Part shown: one piece after another, positions 10,697-22,489 of the stretch
Layout of the letters: each line of letters begins with the position of its first letter
Position numbering within the stretch: position 1 is the first letter of the stretch
Assembly: GCF_040954645.1 (NCBI RefSeq)
Contig: NC_092806.1
Span: forward strand, 114,248,458-114,312,457
DNA length: 64,000 nt
Origin: Diabrotica undecimpunctata
Lineage: Eukaryota > Arthropoda > Insecta > Coleoptera > Chrysomelidae
Reading direction: 5' to 3'
Notes under the pieces: model-generated
Databases searched by the model: none
What the model saw: only the letters and a program-made list of their open reading frames with translations
Told to the model about the DNA's origin: nothing
Position numbers and translations under genes: made by a program

Positions 10697-11285
10697 CAGT
10701 CCATCTAATTTACAAACCGAAATATTTAGGCGGTAGGTGTGTTCTTTTTTAGAATCACCTTGCCGAGTACACTGGCATTACAGCCACTAGACATATTTTA
10801 TTATATACGTGAAGAGCTAATATTTAAAGATTTCTATTAATGTTAACTTAAAGAAATAGACAACAATATGTTTCATTTAATTTGTATAAATGCATTATAA
10901 AGCGTTTTTATGAAGAACATTTGTTCGGAACACACTATAACTGTAATCGAACGAAGGTGAAATTTTGGCATAAATTGGTAACACTTATTTGAGAGTTGCG
11001 GTGTTGACACTTTTTGTACTTTATTTTAAAATTTAAAGTGAATACCTCTTGTTTTATATTTTTACCTATTTAATAAAATCTGTTCTTTTTAGAACAAAAT
11101 TAGTGTGTTTTATTTCAAAAATGTCATGTAAGAATTTAAATAGTCGTTGTAAAGAGTATATTAATAATTATGTGACCTATTTGATTTAAAATGGATTCAG
11201 GATTTTTTTATACTTTGGCAACTATGTCAACTTCGATCTCTGATGTAGATAATGACGTGCAACGGTTTGTAAATTAGATGGACTG
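10697..11285. mobile_element. TA-flanked MITE, copy 1
   Basis: Terminal inverted repeats start CAGTCCATCTAATTTACAAA at both ends, with TA on each side (10695-10696 and 11286-11287). It is 589 bp and non-coding. A related copy lies inverted at 34684-35341 and shares internal blocks such as CACTGGCATTACAGCCACTA. The TA target suggests Tc1/mariner/pogo mobilisation (inference). Confidence 0.85.
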
Positions 11286-11785
11286 TAGGTGATAATGACA
11301 TTAATCAGGATCCTTCATGTGAGTAAGCCAGCTTCAGAAGAACTTACTACTGCTATTAGGTTTAATTTTGCCCTGATACAAGAGACCTAGACATGCCAGT
11401 CCAGATAAGTTTGACCTGATGTTGGTGGAGAGCCTTGTATCCTAGGTAAAGAGAAATAGTTAAAGAAGAAGAAAAGATCAGAGTAGAAGTCTTTGAAAAT
11501 GCTAAACAGTAAAAAAATAGTAACAGAATGGAACCCATTGAAAAAGGACGCCAGTATAACAAACATAAAAGAAAAAATTTATGGGTGATCTGGGCCCTGA
11601 TTCTAATTGAGATTTCGACTCAAAACATGTCGAAATTAATATGGCGACGTCGAAATGCGACTTTGCGAACCTTGTGGATTTCAGCTGAACTAACCAAACG
11701 ACGTCACTAATTTTCGATTTATCGAAATTAATTTCAACTCCAAGAAAGTGGTTGAAATTTCATTTCGAGTCGAAATTAATCTGAC

Positions 11786-12148
11786 ATGACTGGCTGGACT
11801 GGGAGAAGTGAACTTAGGTTCAGTTTAGGTAGGCGGTGTTGTGTTTTGATCCTTGCAAGGAAAACTGAGGCTAAAAGTATTAATATGGCTGTGTTTTACG
11901 GACAATTGCTAGTTTTGGAGGAATTAGAGAGGATAGATATCCGACGCTCACAACGGAGGATAAGAAGAATGTTACGGGATACTCAAAATTCTTTTTCACT
12001 AAGTGATGCTCAAATTAGGCAGCAATTCCGGCTTAATAAACAAGCTGCAAATTATTTAATAAGGGTATTAGAAGCATATTTGGAAGAAGGTGTTTATGCC
12101 TCTAGGATACCCAAAATGTATAGGGTTAGTATTACTAAGCTGCAGTAA
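11786..12148 (+). pseudogene. HARBI1-like nuclease, N-terminal fragment
   Basis: Open frame of about 120 codons inside the Harbinger element. The likely native start is MAVFYGQLLVLEELE (about 11885). It continues RRMLRDTQNSFSLSDAQIRQ and FRLNKQAANYLIRVLEAYL, the N-terminal helical region that precedes the DDE nuclease in HARBI1-type proteins. The frame stops at 12148 and the catalytic domain is missing, apparently by internal deletion. HARBI1-type nucleases act with a separate Myb-like partner (family knowledge); no partner is seen here. Confidence 0.7.
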
Positions 12149-12167
12149 ATTTAAAAATATATTAGAA

Positions 12168-12199
12168 TATAACCACTAAGTCAAATCTTAGTGGTTATA
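12168..12199. other. perfect 13 bp hairpin
   Basis: TATAACCACTAAG, a TCAAAT loop, then CTTAGTGGTTATA, just 3' of the HARBI1 fragment. It may mark the internal deletion junction of the element or act as a terminator-like hairpin; the role is unknown. Confidence 0.85.
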
Positions 12200-12775
12200 A
12201 CTTAAGGATCTCCCATATCGTCTTTTTTTTTTCTTGCCATCTTTTCTTTCAATTCAAAATATAATTGAGAATGGCCACTATTTATGTTTTAACAACTCAA
12301 ACAAGAAAAAAAAAGACGTTCACGTAACGTAAACAAAACAAACATTCAACAAGCGTAGTGCAGCCAATAAACAACAGGGCCAACCCAAATTTTCAGCAGT
12401 GTCAAAATGATAAAGTAAATATCCCCAGTTTTAACTACAATCGAAATGAATGAGAATCACTAGCGATTGCGACTGTCATGGCGTAGTCGCTTTTAAATTT
12501 CGACATTGAAATGAAATAGAATCAGGACCCTGAGGTTGGAAAGTGGTAGGGAGTTTTTAAGGGTAAAAAACAGTTTATAAAATTGTTTCGCCAAATTCAG
12601 TGAAAACTTACTCTTTTATTTCCCAAACACTATTTTTTTTATTTAAAATATTTATTTTCTTCTTATTTTGATTTAATATCGAATTTTCTCACAAAATGCA
12701 AAAAAACTAACCTTTAATTACTTGAAAAAGTAAGAATATTCCATGTTACACTGATAAACTAAAATATTGCAAATC

Positions 12776-12778
<3 letters not shown>

Positions 12779-12826
<48 letters not shown>

Positions 12827-12857
12827 ATATATATATATCTATATATATATATATATA

Positions 12858-12920
<63 letters not shown>

Positions 12921-12949
12921 ATATATATATATCTATATATATATATATA

Positions 12950-13020
<71 letters not shown>
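12779..13020. repeat. (AT)n / TCTATA compound microsatellite
   Basis: About 240 bp of AT repeats punctuated by TCTATA variants, in CPSF6 intron 1. Any open frame over it is an artefact of the repeat. Confidence 0.97.
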
Positions 13021-13021
<1 letters not shown>

Positions 13022-13567
13022 TATATACTACTACTACTATAATTAATAACCGAATAAGTTAACAAAGTTAATACTTTATAAGATGTTAACAATATTTTGA
13101 GAAAGTTGTAGGATCTTATTTGAATTATATGCATAGGTGCCTATTTATTGCTGTTTCAAGATAACTTATTTACCTGAATTAGCTACAGAAAATTTTTAAT
13201 TATTACTTAAAGGCATATTGTTTGTATTTCAATAAAAAATAATGTTTAAAAAATCTACCATCACAATACACTTATTCCCACAGGTGTGTCTAGCCGTGGT
13301 TTTTTTTTTCAGGTTTAGAAACAGAAGACTTTCATTGGGAGCTTATTCTGAAGAGCCAAGTGAATTAAGGCACAATTTAAAATGCATACTTTTTGTTCAT
13401 TACAATCTAGTATTAAGAAAGTTACTTCACAGTAAAATATATTTCTGTACAACTTCATAACCTAATGTTCATTGAAACCTAAGACATCTAGACCTGGATT
13501 TTTTTTTTTCAACTGTAGTTCAAAGACAATATTCTAATAGTGGTTCTTCTTCTTGTAGTTCCTTCTC
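13021..13567. other. CPSF6 intron 1 segment, nothing recognised
   Basis: AT-rich sequence between the microsatellite and a LINE tail. No terminal repeats or coding similarity seen. Confidence 0.5.
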
Positions 13568-13765
13568 CTATCGGAGGTTGGCTATCATCACAGCTATCCA
13601 TACCTTATTGGCGGCTGCTCTAAAAAGATCTACTATTCTTGTTTTGATGTGCTTTATGACCTCGCAATCCTTTTGTAGCCTTCTTAACACTTCTGCGTTT
13701 GTAACTCGTTGGGTCCATAGTATTTTCAAAATCCTTCTATAGCACCACATCTCAAATGATTCCAA
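13568..13765 (-). pseudogene. LINE tail fragment
   Basis: Short relic of the family at 9114-9945. It reads ESFEMWCYRRILKILW, VTNAEVLRRLQKD, then jumps to DLFRAAANKVWIAVMIANLR, so the middle of the C-terminal domain is deleted. In CPSF6 intron 1, same strand as the host. Confidence 0.75.
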
Positions 13766-13954
13766 CTTCTTTATATAAACACCACTTCTAATAGTGGTAT
13801 TAGCTAATAAATTTAGCTAATTGAAAACAAATGTGTTCAGATGTTGTGTTGTAACTACTAAATGGACCTTAACATATTGAATAAAACTAAGTGATTTTAT
13901 TGTATACAATGGTGCCTTTCAGTAATGTTCATAGATTACAATATATTCAATATA

Positions 13955-14358
13955 AATTAGGGCATTTATGAAAATTTAACAGTTGTTATTTTATAATAAC
14001 CTTTCTAATAACTTCTTGATATGGACTCAATATTTCGTTATTTTGTGTTGAAACTAAGCTACCTTGAATTAATAATTCTCTATGTTAATAAACAATAAAC
14101 GCAATAGCAGCCCTGTTTTGCTGTAATGTATGGTGTTTTTAATTAACAAGATTCTATGAATTTATATTTATGGCATTTACGAAAATTTAACAGTTGTTAT
14201 TCTATAACCTTTCTAATAACTTCTTGATGTGGACTCAATATTTTGTTGTGTATTAAAACTAAGCTACTTTGAATTAATAATTCTGTATGTTAATAAACAA
14301 TAAACGCAACAGCAGCCCTGTTTTGCTGTAATGTATGGTGTTTTTAATTACCAAAATT
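13955..14358. repeat. ~205 bp tandem duplication
   Basis: Two direct copies share GAAAATTTAACAGTTGTTAT, CTTCTTGAT.TGGACTC and CAGCCCTGTTTTGCTGTAAT in order, with scattered differences. It lies in CPSF6 intron 1 about 160 bp from the exon 1 donor. A local duplication, not an element with visible ends. Confidence 0.9.
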
Positions 14359-14519
14359 TTATGAATTTAACTGAGAAATAATTATTAAATTTCTACGACG
14401 CTTGAAAATATAAATATGGACGAAAGATAAAAAATCAATAATCATTTTTTACCCAATTTATTGAAGTAGGTTAGCTAATAAAATTGTACCTCAATTATTA
14501 GTAGTTTACAATATCTTAC

Positions 14520-14606
14520 TTGTGCGAAATCTTCGATATCATCGGCGTAAAGATCTATATCGTTTTCCAACTTTATAGGTGGGACTCGATTGTTTGCTTG
14601 CATCAT
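14520..14606 (-). CDS. CPSF6: CPSF6 exon 1: start codon and acidic N-terminus
   Basis: Begins ATGATGCAAGC at 14606 (two adjacent ATG codons; the first has AACC upstream) and encodes MMQANNRVPPIKLEND then IDLYADDIEDFAQ. It ends at a GTAAGA donor (14514-14519), phase 0, 29 codons. The IDLYADDIEDF motif parallels the IDIYADVGEEF start of vertebrate CPSF6 and joins in phase to DDFGGENVDLYDD in exon 2. The short first exon followed by a long transposon-filled intron gives a gene span of over 13 kb within the window. Confidence 0.88.
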
Positions 14607-15233
14607 GGTTGATGGTGACGTTGAACACAATGCACCGGCAAAATATACGCGAAGCGCTAATATCGGAGCACGTTTATATTCATACTCTCTTTAAGAATTT
14701 CAAACCGGCTATATAAACCTGCAGATGTCGGAAATATATTATTAAGAATGCTAAAAACTCTAAAAATTTTTACGGAAGTATAAACTCAATCTATAGCTAC
14801 TAATAAAATGGCGCTACCAGTTAGTTACTGCTGTGGCGCTACCGCTCGCTACCTTTCTGAGCATGTGCGTTTGCGTTATGATGAAGATGTCAGATTGTCG
14901 GAACCACAGCACCATAGAATATACGTAGAGAGTTCTGTGCTGTGCCACAGAACATAACGAGAGGTAGAATAGGAATATTCACAAACCATAGTCGAGTCCA
15001 TAGATATTTCGTCCGTCGGCAAATTCAAACAGATAATCTATTAGGTACCTATATATTTGTATGCTATGAACTTCGAGTAACCGATGTCCAGGAACGTCTC
15101 GCGATATTGGTTGTTTCACCGACACAAATTTTATGATACAAGTATTAAATCATAAAATAACAATGTGTATATTATAGTCAAAGAGCAGAAAATCTGATTT
15201 TGGAAAAACAAGCAAAACGTTATAGGTATTTCT
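14607..15233. other. CPSF6 upstream region
   Basis: Probable 5' UTR and promoter. A GTTTATATAG-like TATA element lies about 105 bp upstream of the start on the minus strand (14709-14718). Two TGGCGCTACC repeats follow at about 14808-14845, in a locally GC-richer stretch. No initiator was verified, so promoter placement is inference. Nothing else recognised. Confidence 0.35.
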
Positions 15234-15269
15234 TTGTTTTTTAAATGGTTAAAAGTGAAATGTAAAAAA

Positions 15270-15475
15270 AATTATCACTCTACCACCCTGTCGGAAAAAA
15301 TACTAGGTGATACAACGGCATCTTCTATAAGGCTTTTTAACGCTTCTCATTTGTTTCAGGCACTTGTTATATGTCATACAATTTTAATATATCTACCTCA
15401 TACGTCTTTGGTATGTATAGTTATTGGTATATATAGTTCGCCCCAAACCCTTCTTTCAGTGCGTCATAGTTGATC
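15270..15475. repeat. left long inverted repeat flanking Gypsy-1
   Basis: Blocks such as TTTCAGGCACTTGT, TTTAATATATCTAC and CCCAAACCCTTCTTTCAGTG recur in reverse complement at about 22785-22930. The two lie on opposite sides of the intact LTR element. They look like the ends of an older TIR element into which the Gypsy copy inserted. The outer limits are diverged and uncertain. Confidence 0.75.
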
Positions 15476-15847
15476 GAATTCTCTCTAACACATTAAGCTA
15501 GAAGTGACAGAAAAAAACGTTAGTCTGTGATTATTATACATAGAACTTGAAAATTATTTATCGTAAAGCTAATTCTACTTACGGATGTATAATTGGTTGG
15601 AGTTTAGAATACGCTAAATAGATATCCAATCAACGATGCGCATAAATATAATTTGACGCAGATTGTCTCGATCGTGACAGTACTTTCACAATGTCAACTG
15701 ATAAAATGATAATTGTCATTCCAAGTTAGTATTATCAGACATTTTACAGTGAAAATTTAATTTTGTATTGTCATAAAAATATTTTAAATATACCGAAATA
15801 TATCGAGAAAGAACAAAGACTAATATTAAAATTATTAAATTATTTTC

Positions 15848-16031
15848 TGTCGTGTTTTCGAAGAGGGGTTACAAATAATGATCCTTACTTCACATAAACA
15901 TCAGTTTATTCTCAACCCTAAAAACCTACATCCATGCCCGAGCTTCGGCAACCTTCACAAGACCTGTCTAACCCCCGTCATCCGTGTTGCCTAACTCCGG
16001 CACCTATATCTTAAACTAGGCTAACAACACA
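15848..16031 (-). repeat. Gypsy-1 3' LTR
   Basis: 184 bp; matches 22490-22673 except for one T/A difference near its plus-strand start (TCGTGTTTTCG versus TCGTGTTATCG). Adjacent TTTTC target duplication at 15843-15847. Confidence 0.95.
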
Positions 16032-16083
16032 TCTCCCTTTTTTTATAAAAGATCCCTGTGTCATTGATGATCTTATATCTAAA

Positions 16084-19000
16084 CTAACTTAAACTACTAC
16101 AAACATAATCTGTTAAATGAACCGGTTTCTTCACAAGTCTTTTTGGCCTGCTAGGCTTTACGCACTCAAAGTCCGATACACTATCAGTGTCACTATCACT
16201 TTTATCCTGACCCGATGGAGGTAAAACATGATTTCCACTTTGTTCGATTTTGTCCGGAAATACACTGGGTTCCCCCCTACTACTTTCCTCCATAATTTTA
16301 CCCTGTATGTCACCTTGCTTAGAGCAAGGCATTAGCTTTGTGTTACTAGAAATTGGCGGAACATAATCATTTGAGTATTCTGGTTGGGTGCTCAATACAG
16401 GGAAACAGTAGGGTGCATGAATCAAATGCCATCTATTTCTTCTAAATTTCCCAGTTTCAGTTTCAATTATATAGGACCTGGGTTCCTGACAGATCGCAAC
16501 AACTTGCCCATATTTCCTGATATCAACCACCCACACAGAATCACCAACCTTAAGAGGATCTAAATCCTTGGCATTGTGTCGCTTATTGTAGTTTTTCACT
16601 TGTTTATCCTTTATTTCGTTCTTTTTATTTTCAGTGTTTAGTTCTTTTGAAAAGTTTAATAAGCTTGGAAGCTGGGGCAAGTTAGATCTTAATTTTCTAT
16701 TCATTAATAATTCAGAAGGTGAAACACCACATTCGAGGGGTGTACATCTGTATGCTAACAATGCCAAACTTAGGTCCTCTTTTTTATTTTTCTGAATTAA
16801 TCTTTTTGCAATTTGTACAGTGCGTTCCACTCCACCGTTGCTCTGTGGCCAGTGTGGACTGCTCGTCTTATGAACAAAATTATATTCTTTTGAAAACTTT
16901 ATAAATTTTGATGAAAATTGAGTACCACAGTCGGATCTAACTTCCTCTGGGATACCATAACGAGAGAAAATATCTTTAAGTTTAGGAATAATGGCATCTT
17001 CTGTCATATTGGTTAAAGTAAAAATTTCAAACCAATGTGAAAAGTAGTCAGTGGCAATCAAGTACCACTTATCATAACATTTAAACAAATCAACCCCCAG
17101 TTTTTGCCACGGCCTTTGTACAGTATTGTCTTTATGAAATGTTTCTCTATGATTTACTCTGTGTTCAACACATTGGGGACAATGTGTGACTAGGTTATTA
17201 ATCTGGGATGACAAACCCAGCCACCAAACGCTCTGTTTTGCACGATCTCGACATTTTACAATTCCCATGTGGCCTGTATGAATAAATTCCAACACCTTGA
17301 GTTGAAGACTCTTAGGAATGATTATGCGAGACCCTTTTAAAAGTAATTGTTCCGAATAGGAAATTTCATATCTATATTGATAGTATGGCAACAATTCAAA
17401 TGGCAATTTAGATCTTTCAGGCCAAGAAGACAAAGAATATTCTTTTAGTTTTTTACAAATATATTCATTTTCTTGTTCTGTTTTTATTAAATTCAAAAAA
17501 TAATCTTTAATTGGTAAATTATGAATAATTGACTGCACATATGCTGCAGTTTCTGCAGTTAGTTCTTTATTAGCTAACGTATCTGTTTGTAAAGGGGCCC
17601 GACTTAAAGTATCTGCTACAATTAAATTTTTTCCCGGCGTGTAGATTACAGTATACTTGTATCGCATTAGGCGCATTCGAAAGCTTTGCAAACGTGGCGT
17701 TAACTCATCTAAATTTTTAGTTTGCAGAATTTGTAGTAAAGGTTTATGGTCTGTTTCAAAAATTAGGTTAGGAACTCCTGAAATAAAATCGTAAAAATAT
17801 TCTGCTGCCCAGGTAAGTGCAAGAGCTTCTTTCTCAATCTGAGCATATCGTGTTTCAGCTGAGTTCAGAAGCCTAGATGTAAAAGCCACTATTTCCCGAG
17901 TATGATCTACATTTTCTTGAAATAGACATGCACCTATACCAAAACAACTTGAGTCTGCACTAACAATTATGGTTTTATTAGCATCAAAAAACGCTAGATT
18001 TGGAGGGCTCTCTAACTTTTGTTTTAAAGTGCTGAAAGCTTTATCTTGTGCTGGACCCCACAAAAAGTTAATATTTTTTTTTAGTAAATGTGTTAATGGT
18101 TCAAGAATCTCAGATTTATTATGAATGTATTTTGCAGCAAAATTAATCATACCCAGCCATCTTAACAGCTCAGTCTTATTTTTTGGTTCAGGAAAATCAC
18201 GGATAGCTTTAACCCTATCTGGATCAATTAATATCCCTTGCTCAGAGACCATATGACCCAAGTATTTGGCTGTTTTTGTTGCTATAGAGCATTTGTTTTT
18301 ATTTAGTGTAATACCTTCCTTATGAAGTTTTGTTAGGACTGTGTTCAAAATATTGTCATGTTCCTCTATTGTCCTTGCATGAATAAGAATGTCATCTATA
18401 TGGACAACACAGCCTTCAATGCCAGTTAAGATTTTTGAAAATCTCATAGTAAAATACTCTGGGGCACAAGATATACCAAATGGAAGCCTTTTAAAGAAAA
18501 ATCTGCCAAAAGGTGTTATAAAAGTTGTTAACAACTGACTTTCCTTATTCAATTTTATTTGGTAAAACCCACTTGTGTTATCCAATTTTGAGAAGAATAT
18601 AGACCCTTTCAACTGTGCTAGTGTATGAGATATTTTCCCGAGAGGAAAATGTGACCGTAACACGTTTTCATTAAGTTTAGTATAGTCACCACAAAGCCGT
18701 ACACAATCTCCCTTGTCCACACAAACAATTGGGCTGACCCAAGAAGTAGGATCTTCAATGGGTTCAATTATACCTAATTTTAGCAATCTATCAATTTCAA
18801 TTCTTAATTTTGGTAACAGAGGTAAAGGAACAGTTCTGGGAACGCTCTGTACATAAGGTTTAGCATCTGGCTTAATTCTAATTGACATTTCTATTTTAAA
18901 TTCACCTATATCACTAAAAATACCAGGAAATGTTTTAGCAACAGACTCTAACTTAAATTTTGAAAACATATTAGTACTCTTAGATTGATTACAATGAACA

Positions 19001-20096
19001 ACATTGCAACAGATTTGATTTACCTGTTTAAGCTTACATTTAGAAAAATTTAGAACATTAAACCTAATGATTGACTCTCTGCTTAATATAGGTTGTCTCA
19101 ACTTCCTAATACAATATATTGTTTCATCATTTGTAAAACCGTCATAAGTAAATTTTATATGTAGCTTACCCACTGTGTCTAATTTATGATCGTCCGCTGC
19201 ACCAATTGCATCACATGCCACAATTTTACCCATATATTCTGGAGGTAATTTTTCATAGGGAAAACAGTTAACATCTGCTCCTGTATCCACAAAAAAAGGT
19301 ACCTTAAATTTGTCATCCAATAAGATGTCTACATACCAACGATCCTTCTTGTCTAGGTACACTTGGCCAATAAAGGAATCTGTATGTACCACTTGATTTA
19401 CTGAATCCCTTCCTTCGTCGTCTGTACTACTGCTACTGGTGGACCTTGAACACTTAACAGCTCTGACAGCTTTCTTCCTGCACATCACACTCCAATGACC
19501 TCTACGTGAACAAGATCTGCATTCAGAGAACTTGGCTGGACATTTCTCCCTATTTTTACATGTAGGTATGCCACAGTATCCACATATGTAACCTTCCTTA
19601 ACTTTCTCATGAGTTGTTTCTTGTTTAGCAAAACTCTTACCTTGATGTCTTTTATCACTACGCTCCCTGTAGTCCTGTTTAACTGCACTAACTGACTGCT
19701 CCTGTCTCATAATTCTATTTTGACTATCTTGAAGTTCAGCTTGGCGTGCTATTTGTATTGCCTTCTCTAGTGTCAAACCATCATTTAGTTGCATTCTTTC
19801 GCTCACCTTTTTATCAGCTATTCCGATAACAATCCTGTCACGAATTAACTCATCTTTAAGAGCTCCATAGCTACAGTGCTCTGCAAGAGTATGTAGACTT
19901 GAAATAAAGTTTCCCACAGGTTCTCCTGGCCTTTGTACCCTTGAATTAAATTGAAATCTCTCAAAGATTGTATTTCTTCGGGGAATAAAATGATTGTCGA
20001 AAATCTGCATTACGTCTTGAAAGGATGCATTCTCCCCTGGTTGATTTTGAAGTAAAATATCTTCTGCTTCATTTCCCATTAAATACAACAAAATGT
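16084..20096 (-). CDS. Gypsy-1 Gag-Pol polyprotein, 5'-interrupted
   Basis: One uninterrupted frame of over 1330 codons fusing gag, protease, RT, RNase H and integrase. In order: capsid (LYLMGNEAEDILLQ, FERFQFNSRVQRPGEPVGNF); two zinc knuckles (CGYCGIPTCKNREKC and CRSCSRRGHWSVMC); protease VPFFVDTGADVNCFP; RT with LPFGISCAPEYF and the catalytic VHIDDILIH (His for the usual Tyr); RNase H with SADSSCFGIGA, EKEALAL and FETDHKPLL; integrase HTGHMG...CPQC zinc site, then GVDLFKCYDKWYLIATDYFS, SDCGTQFS and PQSNGGVERT for the D,D,E triad. It resembles the mag/K02A2.6-like clade. Upstream, the frame meets a TIR insertion at about 20102, which removes the native start. Confidence 0.92.
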
Positions 20097-20652
20097 CTAT
20101 ACCATATTCGCCTAACAGAAAAGTAGAATAAACAAACTAGGGACGCGTGATATATTCATTCCAAGTATCTAGAGATGCTGAAGAGGTATCTACTTGTTAC
20201 AAAATCACTTATACTGTAACTGATTATATACAAAAGCGTATCTAAAGTAACAAGTAGAAACTCACAAGTAACGACAATCTACACCTCTAAACACAGACGC
20301 ATAATTTGCAGTTTTAACAGATATGGATTCAGTAATCCTTACGAATCATATTTATGTCTGTTGAATTATATAAATATAATTTTTACTTTTAATAGCTCTA
20401 TATATGTGTGTTGGTATATTTATAGTGTTGGTTTATAATTATAGTGTTATTTAAATAAACTTAGAACTGTGAACATTTTTAAGGTGTTTGCTGTTTTCTC
20501 TCAACTGAAGTAAGTAAATTTAATATTATTTTGACTGTATTATAATAATTATTATGATGATAAAAGGGTTGCAAGTGTGAGTTCATAATTGAACAAATAT
20601 ATTAAAAAGGTCAATACTCACAATCTAATATTTACTTTCAAAGTTTTACAGA

Positions 20653-20695
20653 AGCGATCGGTTTCGAGGCTTACAATATTTGCCTCATCCTCAGG
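20653..20695 (-). other. Penelope-tail/hammerhead-like motif
   Basis: Minus strand reads CCTGAGGATGAGGC, a short loop, GCCTCGAAACCGATCGC. The GATGAG, GGC/GCC helix and CGAAAC order resembles a hammerhead core and the tail motif of the Penelope copies at 6711. It may be a relic of another Penelope-like terminus within the insertion. Low certainty. Confidence 0.25.
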
Positions 20696-20972
20696 CCCAG
20701 CAAAGAGTTTGTTTTGTTAAAAAACAATAATATATCGCCAATAAGAAGTTTTCCGCTTACATCCAGGGTACTGTCTGTCTTCATCTTTTCCTTTTGACAC
20801 TATCATTGTAGTGAGGTGATATGTTGATCATTATATATGTATGTAAATAAAAGGTCTTACAAAATAAAGACCTTTAGGTCTTAACCTTGTAAGAACCTGT
20901 GACAAAAACAACAAAAAACAAAAAAAGGACATCCTACTGCATAATATGTGATTTTCCATCTTCCACAAGTTT

Positions 20973-21341
20973 TTAAACTATATACAGTCCGGATGTGGAT
21001 TCATTTCGCATAATGTGTCCAAAGTACTGTAACTTTCGAGATTTGATGGTGGTCAGTACCTCTCGGTTCTTCTTCATTCTTCTGAGGACCTCCTCATTGG
21101 TGACTCGGTCAGTCCACGGGATTTTAAGTATTCTCCGATATAGCCACATCTCAAATGCTTCCAATTTTCTGCACATATCTTCGTTCAAGGTCCACGATTC
21201 AACACCATAAAAAGAACAGAGAAGACGTAGGTAGCATCGCAGCATTCTTACTTTTATACCAAGAGAGAGGTTGTGGCTCTTGAAGAAGGCCCCCATCCGG
21301 TTGAAGGTGGATCTAGCTTTTGATGTGGAAATGAGTAGCAA
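20973..21341 (-). pseudogene. LINE tail fragment
   Basis: C-terminal reverse-transcriptase region of a non-LTR element: KVRMLRCYLRLLCSFYGVES, KLEAFEMWLYRRILKI, VTNEEVLRRMKKN and RKLQYFGHIMRN. It is truncated at both ends, at about 21320 (just before the RT thumb) and after HIMRN. Same family type as 9114 and 32310. It lies inside the 20102-22232 insertion. Confidence 0.85.
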
Positions 21342-22237
21342 TGATAAATAAAAGATACGAAATAATTCGAAATTACATAAACAAAATGGAATATTTTAAA
21401 AATGAAAAACTGTAACCCATTTTACTCATTGTACCTATCTACTTTTCCAGTACTTATTTTTCGTAATTCGATATTACTTATATGTAATAGTAAAAAGTTT
21501 TTTTCATCATTTTCAAAGAAAAACTTTCGTTTTACATCCGCAAAGTATGTTCGTTTGTGCGTTGTCGCCTATGCATTACTTTGGGGACGATCTATCGATG
21601 GGTTCATATATAGTTTTGTCTCCTGAATCAAAATCTGAAAGCGGCATTTTGATATCTCGAACCATCTTCGACATAACCGGCAAGTCAAAAATAGTGATGT
21701 CACAATTCTTCTAAATATACATTCGTTTCTGCTGACACAAATAAATGTTAAATCGATATCGAAACGTCGACTTAATAAATTTTATTTATTAATGTTAATG
21801 TAATGTTAAATGTATAAGTCTGTCTACCCTATAATTATGTATAAGTATTTTCCCGAACTTTTACACAAGAAGAGGTCTCTTTTTATATCATTAATGATAA
21901 TATTATTACTTATTTCCAAATATTGGATTTAAAGCGTAAAATGTATAAAAACAACTTTCTATTTTTTGCCTTTTGATTAATACCACAATTAACTAATGAT
22001 GTGTGAATGACAGTTTACAAAAATATTATTTAAGTATACTTCTTTGAAAGATTAATCATTGATTACTATTATTTTAACAGTAATCCTAAAAATTATAAAT
22101 TAATTCATTTCAAATTCAGATGGTATAGGCTGCTAGAATCTTAATACAACCCTGTACAATTATATAAACATAGGGTTTCGCGTGTTATGTGCATGCATTT
22201 GTTGACCGCTACTTTTCTGTTAAATGAATTTACTATA

Positions 22238-22378
22238 GTTTATCCTTGTCAGATTTTTGTCCAAATCCACTTACAGACATATATCTCTCTACTCTTTTCT
22301 TCCATTGGTGCCATGTCTGGGGCTTGGAGCCGAAATGTTCGCAAACACTTCTTTATTTATTTGGATAGGTGCATCCAT
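22238..22378 (-). pseudogene. Gypsy-1 gag N-terminus, separated and frameshifted
   Basis: Minus strand starts ATGGATGCACCTATC (MDAPIQINKEVF) at 22378, shortly after the 5' LTR. After one frame change near 22350 it reads KPQTWHQWKKRVERYMSVSG and GQKSDKDK, the expected N-terminal gag sequence directly preceding IDILLYLMGNEAED at 20097. The TIR insertion at 20102-22232 breaks the continuity. Confidence 0.75.
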
Positions 22379-22489
22379 TTTAAGGATTTTAGGTCGCCTC
22401 TGATTTATAGGTTATGCATAAGATTTGCACTGCTGTCACGTTCGATCACTCTCTTTAATGTTAACAAAACAAAGCACCAGCTGCCACCA

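Larger units (their letters stand above)
11593..12529. mobile_element. PIF/Harbinger element, CTG duplication
   Basis: Ends are GGCCCTGATTCTA on the left and, reversed, GGTCCTGATTCTA on the right. They are flanked by a 3 bp duplication CTG (11590-11592 and 12530-12532). Three-base duplications are the PIF/Harbinger hallmark. Subterminal copies of TCGAAATTAAT and its reverse recur near both ends, as expected of transposase-binding sites. The 937 bp body keeps only the start of a HARBI1-like nuclease gene. The paralogous empty site at about 10160 confirms the boundaries. Confidence 0.88.
11510..12690. repeat. dispersed repeat, copy 2 (split by Harbinger)
   Basis: Second copy of the repeat at 10057-10480, interrupted by the element at 11593-12529. 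Its right half resumes with CTGAGGTTGGAAAG and later GTGAAAACTTAC. Confidence 0.65.
20102..22232. mobile_element. 2.1 kb TIR insertion inside Gypsy-1 gag
   Basis: The ends share TAACAGAAAAGTAG in inverted orientation (20113-20126 and 22209-22222), with weaker matching out to about 24 bp. CTATA is present at both junctions (20097-20101 and 22233-22237), consistent with a 5 bp target duplication. In coding terms it separates GQKSDKDK of gag from IDILLYLMGNEAED. It carries a truncated LINE tail (20973-21341) and no recognisable transposase. Superfamily not assigned. Since the host LTRs are nearly identical, the insertion is either very young or was carried along during retrotransposition. Confidence 0.65.

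Noticed and set aside
12919..13134. Open frame of alternating Tyr/Ile over the AT array
   Set aside because: It is produced by the microsatellite and has no stop codons only by composition.
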